The translations under genes and the position numbers were made by a program. 38,856 nucleotides of DNA from an uncultured Patescibacteria group bacterium (GTDB lineage: Bacteria > Patescibacteriota > Patescibacteriia > Veblenbacterales > UBA10138), in the NCBI GenBank assembly GCA_937929825.1, contig CALFUV010000014.1, positions 1 through 38,856 of the forward strand, read 5' to 3'. A model generated the notes under the pieces. That model was not told where the DNA came from and did not search any database. It saw only the letters and a list, made by a program, of their open reading frames with translations. Below, piece after piece: positions 14,246 to 24,098 of the stretch (the stretch's first letter is position 1; each line of letters starts with the position of its first letter).

Positions 14246-17182
14246 ATGAAAGAATTACCTAAGGCTTATTCACCTCAAAATTACGAATCAGGAATTTATA
14301 AACAATGGGAAGATTCTGGTTTTTTTAATCCTGATAATTTAAATTATCAGGGCGAGCCTTTTAGTATTAGTATGCCACCACCTAATGCTACCGGTATACT
14401 GCATTTGGGTCATGCTGTAATGCTGGCTATACAAGATTTAATGTCTCGTTATTGGCGTTTACGAGGTAGGCGTACCTTATGGTTACCGGGTGAGGATCAT
14501 GCTGCCATTGCTACACAAAATGTAGTGGAAAAAAAACTTTATAAAGAAGAAGGAAAAAATAGATTTGATTATGGACGTGAAGAATTTATGCATCGGGTTA
14601 ATGAATTTGTGAATAATTCACGCTCTACTATTAAAGATCAAATTAAAGCTATGGGAGCATCCTGTGATTGGTCGCGTGAGCGTTATACTTTAGATGAGGG
14701 ATTATCACGTGCTGTTAAAGAAGCATTTATTCGTATGTATAATGACGGCTTAATATATCGTGGTAAACGCATAGTTAATTGGTGTTATCGGTGCGGTACA
14801 ACTTTAGCCGATGACGAGGTTGAATATAAAGAACAAAAAACACCTTTTTATTATTTAAAGTACGGACCTATAATTATTGGTACAGCTAGACCGGAGACTA
14901 AGGTATTAGATAAGGTTATTATTGTTCATCCGGATGACGAGCGTTATAAAAAATATATTGGCACAAGTTTTGATGTGCCTTGGATAGATGGTATAGTACG
15001 TGCTCAAGTGGTGGCTGATAAAATAGCTAAGATAGAAACCGGTACTGGTGCCATGACTATAACACCAGCTCATAGTTTTGTGGATTTTGAATTAGCACAA
15101 AAATATGGTTTTGAAATAGTGGAAATAATAGGACCTGATGGTAAAATGACCCAAAATGCTGGTAAATTTGCTGGTCTTAATGTAAAAGAAGCACGTGTCG
15201 CGATTTTGGAAGAATTACAAAATAAAGGTTTGGTAGAAAGGATTGACAATGATTATATTCATAATCTTTCGGTGTGTTATCGTTGCGGTACGGCGGTGGA
15301 GCCATTGCCTTCTGAACAGTGGTTTGTGGCGGTAGATAAACCGTTTCGTCGCAGATTTTTTAAAAAAATTACCTTAAAAAAAATGGCGTTGGCGGCTGTT
15401 AAAGAGGAACGCATAAAAATTATACCAGAAAGATTTATTAAAGTTTATGAACACTGGATGAATAATTTGCATGATTGGTGTATTAGCAGACAAATTTGGT
15501 TTGGGCACAGAATTCCGGCTTGGCAGTGTCAGGACTGTAAGGAATGGCAAGTAATAGCTAGCAGGCCTACTAAAATAATTTTTAGTCGTCATGGTTTAAC
15601 TGATTGGAATAAAAAAGAACGTATTCAGGGTGATACCAATATACCCCTGGATGAATCAGAAATTGAATTAATTTATAAAAAGGCATATGAATTGAAAAAT
15701 AATGATATACAGGTAATAATTAGTTCTCCTTTAATGAGGGCTAGGCAAACAGCCAATATTTTTGCTGAAGTTATTAAGGCGCCGATTATAGTTGAAAAAA
15801 GAATTAAAGAGAGATATTATGGTACTTTTGAGGGAAAACTAGTTGCTGAATTAAAACAAGATCATCCTGATTATTATAAAAATAAATTATCTTACCATGT
15901 GGCTGAGGCTGAGAGCTATCAACAGATTAAGCAACGTTTAATACCTTGGCTTTCAGAGGTAGTTATTAAATTTCAAGGCCAGAAAGTATTGATAGTTACT
16001 CATAATGCTATTATGCGAACTTTAAAATGGATGATAGAAGGAGGTACAGAAAAAGAATTATCTGAATTTAAACCACGATTTGATGAACCCTTACAATATG
16101 AGCTTATTGGTAGTTGTAAAAAATGCGGGTCTTGGCGTATGAAACAAGACGAGGATACTTTGGATACTTGGTTTTCTTCTTCCTTATGGACATTTTCCAC
16201 GCTTGGTTGGCCCGGAAAAACCAAGGATTTATCTACTTATCATCCTACATCAGTCATGGAAACAGGTTATGATATATTATTTTTTTGGGTTGCACGTATG
16301 ATTTTAATGTCAGCTTATTGTTTAGGAGATATACCGTTCCGTACTGTTTATTTGCATGGTTTAGTACGGGATAAGCAAGGTAGAAAAATGAGCAAGTCTT
16401 TAGGTAATGGTATTGATCCTATAGAAATGATAGGTAAATATGGCGCTGATGCGTTAAGACTTTCTATGATAATAGGAGTTACACCGGGAAATGATTTTAG
16501 ACTTTATGACGAGAAGATCGCTGGTTATCGGAATTTTGTAAATAAACTTTGGAATATTGTACGCTTTGCCAATTTAACCACTGAATTGAAAGTAATGGAA
16601 GTCCCGCCAGAGCCAAAAACTTTGGCTGATAAATGGATTTTGTCCCGTTTTAGTAAAGTTGCCGATTTAGTAACCAAGAAAATTGAAAGTTATTCTTTTT
16701 CTGAAGCTGGTGAAACTTTATATGATTTTACTTGGCACGAGTTAGCAGATTGGTATTTGGAAATTACTAAAATAGAAGGCCGTAAGCAGGAAATATTATC
16801 CTATTTAATTAGTCAACTTTTAAAACTTTGGCATCCATTTATGCCCTTTGTTACCGAAGCTTTATGGCAAGAAACTTTTGGTAATCAAGCAGGATTGTTA
16901 ATAGTTCAATTATGGCCCAAAAATTTACCCGCTATTGATAATAAATCCGAAATTGAATTTACGTCAGTGCAGGATATAATAATATCATTGCGTAATTACC
17001 GAGCAGAAATAAAGCTTGATAAAAAAATAAAAGTTAAATTTTGTTTAGTAGGTAAAATATTAAATAAAAATGAAGAGATGATTATTTCTGATTTAAGAAC
17101 AGGAGCAGAATACGACAGTTCAATTGCAGAAAAATATTCTAAGAAAGTAGATTTTAAAGATTTTAATTTGTTAATAAGTTAA
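14246..17182 (+). CDS. valS: Valyl-tRNA synthetase with inserted histidine-phosphatase domain
   Basis: Class I synthetase that charges tRNA-Val. The 978-aa protein has HLGH (residues 53-56), a CP1 editing domain (about 200-350, with TARPETKVLDKVIIVHPDD and TITPAHSFVDFELAQ) and KMSKS (714-718). Between the two halves of the zinc knuckle, CQDC (428-431) and CKKC (624-627), a complete histidine-phosphatase domain is inserted (about 443-620): SRHGLTDW with His449, SSPLMRARQT with Arg498, KERYYGTFEG with Glu522, and IVTHNAIM with His586, so all catalytic positions are present. DEDTLDTWFSSSLW resumes the synthetase. The C-terminal coiled-coil tRNA arm of usual ValRS is missing. The ATG at 14246 lies right after the T-box terminator; an in-frame upstream ATG at 14108 falls inside the riboswitch and is rejected. 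Confidence 0.94.
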   Translation: MKELPKAYSPQNYESGIYKQWEDSGFFNPDNLNYQGEPFSISMPPPNATGILHLGHAVMLAIQDLMSRYWRLRGRRTLWLPGEDHAAIATQNVVEKKLYKEEGKNRFDYGREEFMHRVNEFVNNSRSTIKDQIKAMGASCDWSRERYTLDEGLSRAVKEAFIRMYNDGLIYRGKRIVNWCYRCGTTLADDEVEYKEQKTPFYYLKYGPIIIGTARPETKVLDKVIIVHPDDERYKKYIGTSFDVPWIDGIVRAQVVADKIAKIETGTGAMTITPAHSFVDFELAQKYGFEIVEIIGPDGKMTQNAGKFAGLNVKEARVAILEELQNKGLVERIDNDYIHNLSVCYRCGTAVEPLPSEQWFVAVDKPFRRRFFKKITLKKMALAAVKEERIKIIPERFIKVYEHWMNNLHDWCISRQIWFGHRIPAWQCQDCKEWQVIASRPTKIIFSRHGLTDWNKKERIQGDTNIPLDESEIELIYKKAYELKNNDIQVIISSPLMRARQTANIFAEVIKAPIIVEKRIKERYYGTFEGKLVAELKQDHPDYYKNKLSYHVAEAESYQQIKQRLIPWLSEVVIKFQGQKVLIVTHNAIMRTLKWMIEGGTEKELSEFKPRFDEPLQYELIGSCKKCGSWRMKQDEDTLDTWFSSSLWTFSTLGWPGKTKDLSTYHPTSVMETGYDILFFWVARMILMSAYCLGDIPFRTVYLHGLVRDKQGRKMSKSLGNGIDPIEMIGKYGADALRLSMIIGVTPGNDFRLYDEKIAGYRNFVNKLWNIVRFANLTTELKVMEVPPEPKTLADKWILSRFSKVADLVTKKIESYSFSEAGETLYDFTWHELADWYLEITKIEGRKQEILSYLISQLLKLWHPFMPFVTEALWQETFGNQAGLLIVQLWPKNLPAIDNKSEIEFTSVQDIIISLRNYRAEIKLDKKIKVKFCLVGKILNKNEEMIISDLRTGAEYDSSIAEKYSKKVDFKDFNLLIS

Positions 17183-17185
17183 TTT

Positions 17186-17854
17186 ATGTTAGAAAATAAA
17201 AAATATAGAGAATATGTTATTGAAGGGCAGTTTGAAAAAATAGAAATCGCTCATAAATTAATAGATGAAGTTATGCAAAGAAGCATTAAGATTGGCGAAG
17301 GTCAAAATGCTAATGTTTATTTTTCAGTTGATAAAAAAAGACAGGATTTTTGTATTAAACATTTAAAAGAAACTCCAGGCAGGCGTCATTATCAAAGTAT
17401 AGATTGGGAAATGAGATTGCAAGATAAAGCCCGTAAGCTTGGTGTAAAAGTTCCGCAGCCAGTATTAGCATTAATTACCGAAGATGATAACGCTTTTATG
17501 GTAATGGAAACTGTTAAGGGCAAGACTTTAGAGGAAATAATGTCTGGGTTAGCCAGTTTACCGAATACTTACAACGCTGATGAATTTTGGAATAAAATGG
17601 AAAAGATGATCAGTAAGATGCATGAAAATAATTTATATCATCGCGACTTACATCTTGGGAATATTATGATTGATTTTCAATCAGGCGAGCCGGTATTGAT
17701 TGATTTTGGTTGGGCAGCTTATGTACCGGGCGGTGATGATCCATATAGAGAAATTAATACCAATATTAATCATCAGGAGGATTTTCCTAATGATGATGTT
17801 CAGTTAAAGAATTGTAAACGTCAATTTATGGGATACTTGACAAGATTTGGTTAA
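17186..17854 (+). CDS. Small protein-kinase-like (RIO/Kdo-kinase-like) protein
   Basis: A 222-aa protein with a minimal kinase fold: glycine-rich loop GEGQNANVY (37-45), Lys58 in FCIKHL for ATP, a possible helix-C Glu75, hinge region MVMETVKGKTLEEIM, catalytic loop HRDLHLGNIM (152-161; Asp154, Asn159), and DFGWA (173-177) for metal. This is closest in style to RIO and lipopolysaccharide-kinase-like enzymes of bacteria, and the residues predict an active enzyme. The substrate is unknown. The ATG lies 3 nt after the valS stop, so it is cotranscribed with valS under the T-box. A kinase-like gene beside a synthetase that carries a phosphatase domain is a notable pairing. Confidence 0.8.
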   Translation: MLENKKYREYVIEGQFEKIEIAHKLIDEVMQRSIKIGEGQNANVYFSVDKKRQDFCIKHLKETPGRRHYQSIDWEMRLQDKARKLGVKVPQPVLALITEDDNAFMVMETVKGKTLEEIMSGLASLPNTYNADEFWNKMEKMISKMHENNLYHRDLHLGNIMIDFQSGEPVLIDFGWAAYVPGGDDPYREINTNINHQEDFPNDDVQLKNCKRQFMGYLTRFG

Positions 17855-17899
17855 TAAGTTATTCTTAATTTTTAACTAAAACAAATGAAGGAAAAAAGC

Positions 17900-18118
17900 A
17901 TGAAAATTGAATATAGTGACAGCTTTATTAGTAGGGCTGTTGATATTTTAAAACAAATGGTCGCCACAGATAGAAAAACTGCACCTTATGGACCACCTTT
18001 TAACAACTTCTCAGTTGTTATAGGTGAGACAGATAAATCTATTGTGGCCATCATTGATGTGCCAGAAGATATTAAAGAAAAAATAGGAGATAAAAAAGTA
18101 TATTTGGTAACTGAGTAG
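17900..18118 (+). CDS. Small hypothetical protein
   Basis: A 72-aa acidic protein of unknown function: MKIEYSDSFISRAVDILKQM, then TAPYGPPFNNFSVVIGETDKSIVAIIDVPEDIKEKIGDKKVYLVTE. The start at 17900 is chosen because AAGGA lies 8 nt upstream of it; an in-frame ATG at 17885 would make it 5 residues longer. It lies 45 bp after the kinase-like gene and just before a terminator, so it is the last gene of the valS operon. I recognise no family. Confidence 0.7.
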   Translation: MKIEYSDSFISRAVDILKQMVATDRKTAPYGPPFNNFSVVIGETDKSIVAIIDVPEDIKEKIGDKKVYLVTE

Positions 18119-18125
18119 TTTTTTT

Positions 18126-18150
18126 ACGGGTAGCTTATATAGCTACCCGT
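18126..18150 (+). terminator. Terminator of the valS operon
   Basis: ACGGGTAGCT and AGCTACCCGT form a perfect 10-bp stem with a TATAT loop, followed by a modest T-rich tail (TTCTATTC). It separates the plus-strand valS operon from the convergent pilB. On the minus strand it is followed by A residues, so it serves the plus strand. Confidence 0.8.
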
Positions 18151-18152
18151 TT

Positions 18153-19832
18153 CTATTCTGCCACTCGGAAGACTTCTTCTACTGTGGTAATACCCGCTAA
18201 AGCTTTAAGCAAACCATCTTGTACCATAGTGATCATACCGTTGCGTACAGCAATTTCCTCCAGTTCAACCGCCGAAGCTTTATTAGCAAAAATAAGTTTT
18301 TCAATTTCTGAACTCATGGTCATTATCTCGTAAATACCTATTCTACCTTTATAGCCAAGATTGGCGCATTTATCACAACCCCTTCCATGCATGAAATTAA
18401 GTTTTGTTAAATCAACTTTTACACCGCTTAAGGGGGATATTTCACTTAGGATTTTTTTAATACGATTTAAAGTTTCAGGCTCCAAACTAAACTCTTCTTT
18501 ACAATCAGGGCAAATACGACGCACTAAACGTTGGCCGATAATACTGTTGATTGCTGGCGCTAGTAAAAAAGGCTTGGCGCCCATAGCTAAGAATCTAGGT
18601 ATAGCCCCAGCGGCGGAGTTAGTATGAATAGTGGAAAGGACTAGGTGCCCAGTTAAAGCTGCGTTAATAGCGATGTCAGCAGTTTCAAAATCTCGAATTT
18701 CACCTACCATCACTATATCCGGATCTTGACGTAAAATAGCTTTTAAACCGCGGGCAAAGTCATAATTTTTAGAATAGTCAACTTGACTTTGATTTATACC
18801 CTTAAGCTTATATTCAATTGGATCTTCTAAGGTGATTATTTTAGTATCTGACTGATTAAGTTTATTAAGTATGGCGTAAAGAGTGGTAGTTTTACCCGAA
18901 CCAGTCGGACCGGTGGCCATAATCATACCATTAGGTCTTTCCACCTCGCGTTTAAGGTCATCATAAGCTTTGCCGGTTAAGCCAAGATCATCAAAATTTA
19001 ATCCGGTGGCTGATGAGCGCAGTAAACGCATGACTACTGATTCGCCATAAGCTGTGGGAATTGTAGAAACACGAACTTCTATAGTGTCATTTGATAAGTG
19101 AATCGTAAAACGACCATCCTGTGGTGTTTCAGTAATATTAATTTTGAGTTTAGACAGAAGTTTCAGTCTGGAGATAATTTGCGGCCATAATTCTTGTTTG
19201 ATATTAGCAGCCACGTAGAGTGAACCATCAATTCTGTAGCGCACTATAATGCCGGATTCCTCCGCCTCTACATGAATATCAGAAGCTCTAAGTTCTAAGG
19301 CACCGGCAATTAAAATCGTTACCAGCTCTGTAAGAGTAGCTTTTTTCAGCATATCGTTAACACGAGTAAAATCTTTAATAGTTCCGCTGTATTTTTTTAT
19401 TTCATTTTCAGATATGGTAACACCTGTTTTTATTGAGCGCGTTTTGGCTAAACCAGTGTAAGCTTTAAAAACAATTTCCAAACTGTTATCAGAAATAAGA
19501 TAAATAAGATAATGGCCGGGGCGTCTTTGTTTTAGATTATCTACATAATCTTTTATTTCCGGATTATTTGGTTGAGTGCTGCCTAATCTAACTTCCTGTT
19601 CATTAACCAGCAAAGGAACCAGCTTCAGCCGGCGAGCATCTTCTTCTGGTATCAAACGCAGGCTTTCTTGAGCTAAAGGAAAGTGTTGAACATTTAGATA
19701 TGGTAAGCCAGTCGCTAGGGCTATTTGTTCTACTTCATGTTCACGTTCTTTAAGTTCAATCTCATGTATTTTTTCCTTAAACTTTTCACTTATTTCTTCG
19801 CTGGCTAAATGGATAATGGGTTTGCTGTTCAT
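18153..19832 (-). CDS. pilB: Type IV pilus / type II secretion assembly ATPase (PilB/GspE family)
   Basis: Hexameric ATPase that drives pilin polymerisation at the inner membrane. The 559-aa protein has an N1 domain (about 30-110, ATGLPYLNVQHFPLAQESLRLIPEE), N2 domain with SDIHVEAEESGIIVRYRIDG, Walker A GPTGSGKTT (about 308-316), Asp box with ITLEDPIEYKL, Walker B IVMVGEIRD, His box TGHLVLSTIHTN, and the tetracysteine zinc site CPDC ... CDKC. This matches PilB/GspE rather than the retraction ATPase PilT, which lacks the N1 domain. No other pilus gene is visible; CPR genomes often spread these loci. It ends 2 bp from the valS-operon terminator. Confidence 0.92.
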   Translation of the reverse strand: MNSKPIIHLASEEISEKFKEKIHEIELKEREHEVEQIALATGLPYLNVQHFPLAQESLRLIPEEDARRLKLVPLLVNEQEVRLGSTQPNNPEIKDYVDNLKQRRPGHYLIYLISDNSLEIVFKAYTGLAKTRSIKTGVTISENEIKKYSGTIKDFTRVNDMLKKATLTELVTILIAGALELRASDIHVEAEESGIIVRYRIDGSLYVAANIKQELWPQIISRLKLLSKLKINITETPQDGRFTIHLSNDTIEVRVSTIPTAYGESVVMRLLRSSATGLNFDDLGLTGKAYDDLKREVERPNGMIMATGPTGSGKTTTLYAILNKLNQSDTKIITLEDPIEYKLKGINQSQVDYSKNYDFARGLKAILRQDPDIVMVGEIRDFETADIAINAALTGHLVLSTIHTNSAAGAIPRFLAMGAKPFLLAPAINSIIGQRLVRRICPDCKEEFSLEPETLNRIKKILSEISPLSGVKVDLTKLNFMHGRGCDKCANLGYKGRIGIYEIMTMSSEIEKLIFANKASAVELEEIAVRNGMITMVQDGLLKALAGITTVEEVFRVAE

Positions 19833-19876
19833 AACTATTTAAACATTAGCAGTTTACAGCTCAATAAACAAGAAAA

Positions 19877-19896
19877 CACGCTAATTAATTAGCGTG
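19877..19896 (-). terminator. Terminator after the polytopic membrane protein gene
   Basis: CACGCTAATT and AATTAGCGTG form a perfect 10-bp inverted repeat; on the minus strand it is followed by TTTTCTTGTTT. It ends the unit at 19918-20949 before pilB. Confidence 0.75.
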
Positions 19897-19917
19897 AGTT
19901 TAAGTTTAAACCGAGGT

Positions 19918-20949
19918 TTATTTATTTTGTACAGTTTTTGAAGGCTTTGGTAAAGATTTAGGATTATGACTAAACCACTTTTCTAAGTAATTTGGGATAT
20001 CGTCAGCAGCTCTTACTAATTTTGGTACTACTTGACCTTGTTTGAGTTTTTTATAAAGAATAGTCCAAGCTGAATATTGAAAAGTGTTAAACCACGCCCC
20101 AGCTGCCAACACTAGAAGTATTTGTGGTAGATACATAATTATAGTGGCAAAATTTATGCCTCTTAGAGCAAAAACCACAGGTGCTGTTATTAAACTTTTT
20201 GCTACTAGACTAAAAATCACCAAACTGACAACAAAATTGATAATGAAAAGTATTCCGGCCATTTCCAGTGAGGTAAGCCAATTACGGAAAAAAAGATTAA
20301 TAGCGTATTTTAAGGAGGGCCACCAATCTTGATTTTCAAGGACCACTGTAATTACTGCATATTTTATTATGAAGGATATAATAATTGCCAAGGGTACGAA
20401 TATTAAGTAAGAGATGATAATTAATGAATCAAATTCTGTCCTACCGCCACGAGCTAAGTATGAAATAAAAAATGGTAGCACCGAAACGGCTAGTAATAAC
20501 CAAATGGTAAAACGAGTCAAAAAATTCAAGAGTAAAATTGGCCAAAAATGAAAATTACCCTCAATAGCTTTTTGAGTGAAGCGCGGCGATTGCCCGTCAT
20601 CAATTTCTGATACTGATTTTATTAAAGCAGCCTGTGAAATAATTATTAGCCATAATAAAATAAGCAGACAAACTATAATAAGAAAAATACTTGTTAAGAT
20701 CGGCGCTGGGGCGACAGCTAACGATTGCTGTACCTGTGTCCAAGTAAAATTTAATTTTTCAGATATTAGAGTCTCGCGAATGCCTACTAGATAATCACCT
20801 TGCCTGGAAACATGATCCACTGCTGATATTAAAGCTCCGTATTCTCCGTCATTGCCAAGTAGGACGGCAAATAAACCAAAGGGCCATAGCCAAGCATAGC
20901 GCCATAAAATATGCCATGCTTGTTTAATAATATCTCGATATATGCGCAT
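19918..20949 (-). CDS. Polytopic membrane protein of unknown function
   Basis: A 343-aa protein with about six hydrophobic segments: around 20-33 (AWLWPFGLFAVLLG), 84-108 (ILTSIFLIIVCLLILLWLII), 135-165, 172-197 (LIIISYLIFVPLAIIISFII), 222-246 and 262-290. It starts with MRIYRDIIKQAWHILWRYAWLWPFGLF and ends in a basic, Lys/Pro-rich tail. This pattern resembles the large, poorly defined group of bacterial integral membrane proteins annotated as DUF families near membrane maintenance genes. No catalytic motif is visible and I do not assign a function. It sits between ftsH and pilB on the same strand. Confidence 0.8.
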   Translation of the reverse strand: MRIYRDIIKQAWHILWRYAWLWPFGLFAVLLGNDGEYGALISAVDHVSRQGDYLVGIRETLISEKLNFTWTQVQQSLAVAPAPILTSIFLIIVCLLILLWLIIISQAALIKSVSEIDDGQSPRFTQKAIEGNFHFWPILLLNFLTRFTIWLLLAVSVLPFFISYLARGGRTEFDSLIIISYLIFVPLAIIISFIIKYAVITVVLENQDWWPSLKYAINLFFRNWLTSLEMAGILFIINFVVSLVIFSLVAKSLITAPVVFALRGINFATIIMYLPQILLVLAAGAWFNTFQYSAWTILYKKLKQGQVVPKLVRAADDIPNYLEKWFSHNPKSLPKPSKTVQNK

Positions 20950-21015
20950 AGGTTTTAATTAAAATAAGAAAATTACCCTCTTATATTATAACACTTTGTC
21001 CATAATAAGCGAAAT

Positions 21016-22833
21016 TTACTTAGCCATCAAAGCCTCAAACTCTTCCCGTTCAATAACTTCATTGGCAATTAGTCTATTGGCAATAAGTTCAAGTTTAGTT
21101 CTTTTTTGCTTAATGATATTTTGAGCTTGTCGGTAAGCTGTTTTTAAATAATGAGATACTTCGTCATCAATAGCTTGGGCAATTTTTTCACTGTAATCAC
21201 GCTGTTCGGATATCTCACGTCCTAAAAAGATCAATTCTTCTTTTAATCCAAAAGTGCGTGGTCCGAGTTTTTCTGACATGCCGAATTCCGTTACCAACTG
21301 ACGAGCCAAGCGAGTAGCTCTTTTTAGATCGTTTTGTGCACCAGTTGTTACTTCGCCAAAAATTTCTTTTTCCGTAGCATGACCCGCTAGCATAACTGCT
21401 AAATCAGCTTCAAATTCAGATTTAGGATGCATATGTTTATCTTCAGTTGGCAGTTTTAAAGTATAGCCGCCAGCTCGCCCTCGTGAAATGATAGAAATTT
21501 TATGTACCGGATCAGCTGCCGGCAGGTAATGTGCTACTAAGGCGTGACCAGCTTCATGGTAGGCAGTTATTTTTTTCTCTTTTTCAGAAAGCAGGTGACT
21601 TTTTCTTTCTGGGCCAAGCATAACTTTTTCTAATGCTTCTAAACATTCAGTTTGGTTGATTTTTTTCTGGTTTCTGCGGGCAGCTAGAATAGCGGCTTCA
21701 TTAAGCAGATTGGCCAAATCTGCACCAGAGAAACCCGGAGTTCTTTCTGCAATAACTCGCAAATTAACCTCCTCAGCCAATGGTTTTTCTTTGGCATGCA
21801 CCTTAAGAATAGCTTCTCGATCTTTAATATCAGGCTGATCTAAAACTACTTGACGATCAAATCTCCCTGGTCGTAAAAGCGCCGGATCTAAAACATCAGG
21901 TCGATTAGTGGCGGCCATGACAATAACATTAGTATTAGCCTCAAAACCATCCATTTCTACTAAGATCTGGTTAAGTGTTTGTTCGCGTTCATCATGTGAG
22001 CCCCCCAGCCCCGTGCCTCGTTGTCGGCCTACCGCATCGATTTCATCCACAAAAACTATGCACGGAGCAGCTTTTTTAGCTCGAGTAAAAAGGTCACGTA
22101 CTCGAGAAGCGCCTACTCCCACAAACATTTCCACGAATTCTGAACCAGAAATATGGAAAAAAGGCACATCAGCCTCACCAGCGACTGCCCGTGCCAGCAA
22201 TGTTTTACCAGTTCCTGGAGGACCCATTAATAAAACTCCTTTAGGGATTCGTGCTCCTAAATTTAAGAATTTTTGAGGTGACTTTAAAAATTCAACTACT
22301 TCTTCAAGTTCTTGTTTAGCTTCCGATACCCCGGCTACATCTTTAAAAGTTATCCTATTTTTCTTTTCCAGAAAACTAACTTCTTTTGCTCTGGCCTGAC
22401 CAAAAGACATAGCGCGAGAGTTGACTCCTTGAATTTGTCGTGACATGAAATAGATAAAACCAATTAATAAAAGTATAGGCAGTAAAAACGGCAATAGAGT
22501 TGTTAGCCAAAAAGATACGCCGGAAGGTTCTTTTATTTGTACTTCCAAACGTTTAAGTTTAATAGGATCAACCCCGTAGTTAGCTAAAAGTTGTGACAGA
22601 GAATCACGCGCCTCTTTTTTAGATGATATTACCCGACTGTCATTTAGAGTGGCAGTTAATTTATCACCTTCCACTACTACAGCAACGGCTGATTCATTGT
22701 CTATAGCTGTAATAATCTGATCAAGACTAACCATCTCTGAACGTGAACTGCCGTTTTCATATAATGAGAATAGACTGGCCAAAAGTAGAAAAACTAGGAA
22801 AAATACCAAAAAGTTTTTTATTATAGTGCGCAT
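21016..22833 (-). CDS. ftsH: ATP-dependent zinc metalloprotease FtsH
   Basis: Membrane-bound AAA+ protease that degrades membrane and regulatory proteins. The 605-aa protein has two N-terminal membrane helices (about 5-24, and [22 protein letters not shown] around 108-130), an AAA domain with Walker A GPPGTGKT (about 203-210), Walker [12 protein letters not shown], the SRH region [20 protein letters not shown], and the zinc site HEAGH (about 425) in [15 protein letters not shown]. The third zinc ligand lies in the [22 protein letters not shown] stretch. It is flanked by rpsA (upstream) and the membrane protein gene. Confidence 0.96.
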   Translation of the reverse strand: MRTIIKNFLVFFLVFLLLASLFSLYENGSSRSEMVSLDQIITAIDNESAVAVVVEGDKLTATLNDSRVISSKKEARDSLSQLLANYGVDPIKLKRLEVQIKEPSGVSFWLTTLLPFLLPILLLIGFIYFMSRQIQGVNSRAMSFGQARAKEVSFLEKKNRITFKDVAGVSEAKQELEEVVEFLKSPQKFLNLGARIPKGVLLMGPPGTGKTLLARAVAGEADVPFFHISGSEFVEMFVGVGASRVRDLFTRAKKAAPCIVFVDEIDAVGRQRGTGLGGSHDEREQTLNQILVEMDGFEANTNVIVMAATNRPDVLDPALLRPGRFDRQVVLDQPDIKDREAILKVHAKEKPLAEEVNLRVIAERTPGFSGADLANLLNEAAILAARRNQKKINQTECLEALEKVMLGPERKSHLLSEKEKKITAYHEAGHALVAHYLPAADPVHKISIISRGRAGGYTLKLPTEDKHMHPKSEFEADLAVMLAGHATEKEIFGEVTTGAQNDLKRATRLARQLVTEFGMSEKLGPRTFGLKEELIFLGREISEQRDYSEKIAQAIDDEVSHYLKTAYRQAQNIIKQKRTKLELIANRLIANEVIEREEFEALMAK

Positions 22834-22928
22834 ATTATATATTTCTTACACTAATCCAGTATAAACTTGAAAATAGTTTGGGGCAAGTCCAAGAAAATAG
22901 TCCTAATTATTAAAGCAGGAGCTAAGGT

Positions 22929-24098
22929 TTAGACTGTTTCCGTGTTAATTGGTGTGACAGATTGTTCCTTAACGTCTTTGTTAGATTCATTTTTCTTTTC
23001 TACTGCTTTTAATGATAAACCGAGCCTATGTTCTTTGGGATCCATTGAGATTATTCTCCAGGTTTTAGTTTCACCAACTTTAATTATTTCTAGAGGATCT
23101 TTAATTGGTTTGTCAGATAATTCTGAAACATGTGCTAAGCCGTGTATTTCTGGATCTAGTTCCACAAAAACACCAAAGGGATTAACTTTTAGTACCTTGC
23201 CCTGAACTATATCATCAAGATGGTACTTATCTTCCACATTTTTCCAAGGGTCTTCTACTAAACGACGAAAGGAAAGTGATATTTTAGAGCCATCAACATT
23301 GATTATTTTTGCTTTAACTATATCACCTACTTTTATCACATCGCGAGGATCGTCTATTCTTTGCCAGGCCAGTTCAGAAATATGTACCAAACCTTCTAAT
23401 CCCTGTCCAAATTCCACAAAACAACCAAAATCAATTACACCTGAAATTTTTCCTTCTATTACATCGCCAACTTTGAATTGATTTAATTTGTCTTTTTGCT
23501 TTTCTTCCCAAGCAGCTCTTTCAGAAACAATTAATTTTTCCTCATCTTCCTGAACTGTAATAATTTTAACTTCCATCTCACGTCCGATTAATTGTTTAAG
23601 TAATTCTAATATTTTACTTTTATCGCCACCTTCTACCCGAGGATAATTTTCAACTGCTAATTGTGATACTGGCAAAAACCCGTCTACTTGACCAAGTTTA
23701 ATCATTAAACCGCCTTTATTGGCATCAATTACCCGAACCTTAACTATTTCTCCACGACGCTTAAGATTTTCCAAATTACCCCACGCTTTTTGATGTCCGG
23801 CATGACGGAAAGAAAGTTCAAGTTCACCGCGTTCGTTTTCCAGCTCCAGAACAGTTGCTGAAACCTGGTCACCGATTTTTAAGTTAGAATATTCGCCAGA
23901 TTCATCAGTTAATTCACGCCCCCTGACAATACCGGTAGTAAAACCGGGAATATCCAATCTTACTTCACGCTTGCCAATATTAATTACTACACCTTCGACT
24001 ATATCACCTACTTTAGGCACTGTAGGAGCATCACCAGAAGAGAGCAATTGCTCCATAGTAGAATTAGTTTTGACTTCCAATTTTTTTCGTTTAGTCAT
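22929..24098 (-). CDS. rpsA: 30S ribosomal protein S1-like (four S1 domains)
   Basis: RNA-binding S1-family protein that helps mRNA docking on the 30S subunit. The 389-aa protein has four OB-fold S1 repeats: about 27-95 (GDIVEGVVINIGKREVRLDIPG), 110-180 (GEIVKVRVIDANKGGLMIKLGQ), 200-268 (GDVIEGKISGVIDFGCFVEFGQ) and 285-353 (DDIVQGKVLKVNPFGVFVEL). Each of the last two ends in GLVHISEL or GLAHVSEL. E. coli S1 has six repeats, so this is the short form common in many phyla. The gene has its own promoter (24216-24244) and a roughly 110-nt structured leader, which suggests autoregulation. Confidence 0.9.
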   Translation of the reverse strand: MTKRKKLEVKTNSTMEQLLSSGDAPTVPKVGDIVEGVVINIGKREVRLDIPGFTTGIVRGRELTDESGEYSNLKIGDQVSATVLELENERGELELSFRHAGHQKAWGNLENLKRRGEIVKVRVIDANKGGLMIKLGQVDGFLPVSQLAVENYPRVEGGDKSKILELLKQLIGREMEVKIITVQEDEEKLIVSERAAWEEKQKDKLNQFKVGDVIEGKISGVIDFGCFVEFGQGLEGLVHISELAWQRIDDPRDVIKVGDIVKAKIINVDGSKISLSFRRLVEDPWKNVEDKYHLDDIVQGKVLKVNPFGVFVELDPEIHGLAHVSELSDKPIKDPLEIIKVGETKTWRIISMDPKEHRLGLSLKAVEKKNESNKDVKEQSVTPINTETV

